Made by a program: the position numbers and the translations under genes. 6,630 nt of DNA from the NCBI RefSeq assembly GCF_938040115.1, contig NZ_CALHXD010000313.1, forward strand, positions 1 to 6,630. Direction: 5' to 3'. Of this stretch, positions 4,794 through 6,630 are shown one piece after another (position 1 is the first letter of the stretch; the number at the start of each line of letters is the position of its first letter). The notes beneath the pieces were generated by a model, which worked only from the letters and a program-made list of their open reading frames with translations, was not told where the DNA came from and made no database searches. This DNA comes from an uncultured Campylobacter sp. GTDB lineage: Bacteria; Campylobacterota; Campylobacteria; Campylobacterales; Campylobacteraceae.

Positions 4794-6630
4794 ATGAACA
4801 ATCTGAGCATAAAACTTAAAATTTTAGTCATAGCTCTAGTCGGGCTAATAGGTCTTGGTATCATTAGCGCCTATATGTTAAACGGTATTATCAAAACTCG
4901 CGATAAAGCCGATTACAGCGAGCGTATAGTAGATACGATCATAAATCAAAACGACTTCATTCACGAGATGCAAAAAGAGCGCGGTTTTAGCTCTGGAGTG
5001 TTAGCCGGCGGAGATAATGCTAAACTCGTGGCTCAGCGCAAGAACGTGGATGCGGCGCTTGAGAAGCTTGCGGAAAAGAACGAAATAGCTCCGGAGATAG
5101 CTAGCATTCGCTCAGGCGTAGATCAAAGGAGCGGTGATAATCTAATCGGACGTATAACTAAAATACTAAGAAAAGAGGTAATCGCTATAAACGGGTATAG
5201 TGATAAACTAGAGCCTAGCCTCGTTGATGATTTAGAACGCATTATTATCGTCGGGGAGATAAAGGAATCGTTTGGTATCTTACGCGCTACGCTAAACGGG
5301 GTTTTTACTAAAAAAAGTATAAGCAAAGAAGACTATAACAAAGTAGTCGCACTAAATAGCGTAATCAATAAATTTATGCAGGATTTCGACGAGTACAATC
5401 CAAAAGAATTTAGTGCTGAATTTGATACTATCGCTAGAAAAAAGGCGGACTTTAACGATGCGATGAATATCATCAAAAACGTAGTCACTACCGAGGATAT
5501 ATCATACGACCCCGCGACTTGGTTCTCAAAAATAACTCTATCTATAGATGCGATGAGGGAGCTAGAGCTAAAGCTATTAAGCGATATGAAAAATGCAGCC
5601 TCGCAGGTAAAAAGTGAAGTGACGGCACAGCTCGTATTTAGCGGTATTGTTATCGCCGTGTGCGTGCTTTTGATGTTGCTGGCTTCTATCATAATCGGTA
5701 AAAATTTAATCTCAGGTATTGATCAGACTAAAAACGGCCTTGTGAGATTTTTCGAATTTTTAAACAATAAAACCGACAAAGCCGAAACGTTAGAGCGCAG
5801 CGGAAGCGACGAGATCGGACAGATGAGCACGCTAATAAACGAAAATATCAGGCAAATCGAGGCAAATCTCGCCGAGCAAAATAGCTTCATAAAAGAGGCA
5901 AACGCATTTGTAGGGCAGATAGGCAAGGGCAACTATGTAGCCCAGCTAAACGCCGACACCTCAAATCCGGCTCTTAGCCAGCTAAAACAGACTTTTAAAG
6001 ACCTACAAATCGCGCTAAAACAAGCCATAGCTGCAAACGGCGACGAGGTGTTAAATTTGCTAGAAAGCTTTAAAAATCAGGACTTTACGAAAAGACTCGA
6101 CGATGAAGGCAAAGTAGCTGCCGGTATCAATGCTTTGGGCGAAGAGATAGCCGGTATGCTAAGGGCAAATTTAGAGCAGGCGCATACGCTTGAAGAAAAG
6201 GCCGAGTTTTTAGCTCGCTCGATGCAGCAAGTCACGCAAGGCGCTAATTCGCAGGCTAATTCGCTACAAGAGAGCGCCGCAGCAGTCGAGGAGATGAGTA
6301 GCTCTATGAATGCTATCAGCCAAAAGGCCGAAGACGTAACGCGCCAAAGCGAGGAGATCAAAAACATCATCGTCATCATCCGCGATATCGCCGATCAGAC
6401 AAACTTGCTAGCGCTTAACGCAGCCATCGAAGCAGCGCGCGCAGGCGAACACGGCAGAGGCTTTGCGGTCGTGGCCGATGAGGTTCGCAAACTAGCCGAA
6501 CGTACGCAAAAATCTCTCGGCGAGATCGAAGCCAACGCAAACGTGCTAGCTCAAAGTATCAACGAAATGAGCGAAAGCATCAGGGAGCAAAGCGAAGCTA
6601 TAAATATGATAAATCAAGGCGTAGCCGAGG
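4794..6630 (+). CDS. Methyl-accepting chemotaxis protein with NIT-like sensor domain, C-terminus cut by window edge
   Basis: The first 612 residues of a membrane chemoreceptor. A first membrane helix (about 8-30) is followed by a periplasmic helical domain (about 33-275). Its MQKERGFSSGVLAGG at 59-73 fits the QxERGxSxGxL start of NIT domains, which in other bacteria sense nitrate or nitrite. A second membrane helix is at 280-302 (SGIVIAVCVLLMLLASIIIG). A HAMP-like segment (about 303-358) and two further HAMP-like repeats (about 364-410 and 416-458) lead into the coiled-coil signalling domain. The highly conserved tip, from IIRDIADQTNLLALNAAIEA (528-547) through AGEHGRGFAVVADEVRKLAE (550-569), which contacts CheA and CheW, is intact. 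The end of the gene, probably several tens of residues, is missing. The start follows a near-perfect AAGGAGG site (4783-4789) overlapping the hemE stop, so it is likely co-transcribed with hemE. The ligand is inferred from one motif only; the receptor class is certain. Confidence 0.95.
   Translation, partial: MNNLSIKLKILVIALVGLIGLGIISAYMLNGIIKTRDKADYSERIVDTIINQNDFIHEMQKERGFSSGVLAGGDNAKLVAQRKNVDAALEKLAEKNEIAPEIASIRSGVDQRSGDNLIGRITKILRKEVIAINGYSDKLEPSLVDDLERIIIVGEIKESFGILRATLNGVFTKKSISKEDYNKVVALNSVINKFMQDFDEYNPKEFSAEFDTIARKKADFNDAMNIIKNVVTTEDISYDPATWFSKITLSIDAMRELELKLLSDMKNAASQVKSEVTAQLVFSGIVIAVCVLLMLLASIIIGKNLISGIDQTKNGLVRFFEFLNNKTDKAETLERSGSDEIGQMSTLINENIRQIEANLAEQNSFIKEANAFVGQIGKGNYVAQLNADTSNPALSQLKQTFKDLQIALKQAIAANGDEVLNLLESFKNQDFTKRLDDEGKVAAGINALGEEIAGMLRANLEQAHTLEEKAEFLARSMQQVTQGANSQANSLQESAAAVEEMSSSMNAISQKAEDVTRQSEEIKNIIVIIRDIADQTNLLALNAAIEAARAGEHGRGFAVVADEVRKLAERTQKSLGEIEANANVLAQSINEMSESIREQSEAINMINQGVAE

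Noticed and set aside
5333..6379. Several long minus-strand frames opposite the chemoreceptor gene
   Set aside because: They are Ser/Ala/Leu-rich shadows of the Glu/Lys/Ala-rich coiled-coil gene; no ribosome sites or domains are visible.

Overview
The window looks like a piece of an epsilonproteobacterial (Campylobacterota) chromosome, most likely a moderate-GC Campylobacter of the showae/rectus/curvus type. This is inferred from the abundant AAATTT/TAAATTT words, the strong preference for AAA, TTT, ATA and CTA codons mixed with GC-rich codons, the AAGGAG-type ribosome binding sites and the style of the proteins. I compared it with nothing outside the window, so the species is a guess.

Left part (1-650). 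Two genes lie on the minus strand: the N-terminal part of a cation-diffusion-facilitator metal exporter, which runs off the left edge, and upstream of it a 44-codon gene of unknown function with its own promoter and ribosome binding site. Their control region is shared back to back with a plus-strand promoter for a small cupin protein. That divergent region is rich in short inverted and direct repeats built on TTACAAC/GTTGTAA/TTATAAC.

Centre-left (649-2294). A cupin gene is followed by a broken NAD(P)-binding oxidoreductase gene (COG2910/YwnB type). This gene has a one-base insertion in an A run and also an in-frame TAA. A good intrinsic terminator closes this unit. An Rrf2-family (YwnA-like) transcriptional regulator follows. 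The pairing of a YwnA-like regulator with a YwnB-like oxidoreductase suggests a small redox- or electrophile-response module whose enzyme is now probably dead in this strain.

Centre-right (2300-4783). A sodium/proton:dicarboxylate or acidic amino-acid symporter of the GltP/GltPh (DAACS) family has its own consensus promoter. That promoter sits inside a perfect 17-bp inverted repeat whose right arm reaches into the ribosome binding site. hemE (uroporphyrinogen decarboxylase, haem synthesis) follows closely.

Right part (4794-6630). A membrane chemoreceptor (methyl-accepting chemotaxis protein) with a NIT-like periplasmic domain starts 10 bases after hemE and runs off the right edge within its signalling domain.

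I saw no tRNA, rRNA, CRISPR array, transposase or prophage gene. The strongest items for a second look are the 17-bp inverted repeat around the symporter promoter, the doubly broken oxidoreductase gene, the repeat-rich divergent promoter and the small unrecognised gene it drives. I found no convincing wholly new multi-gene system.
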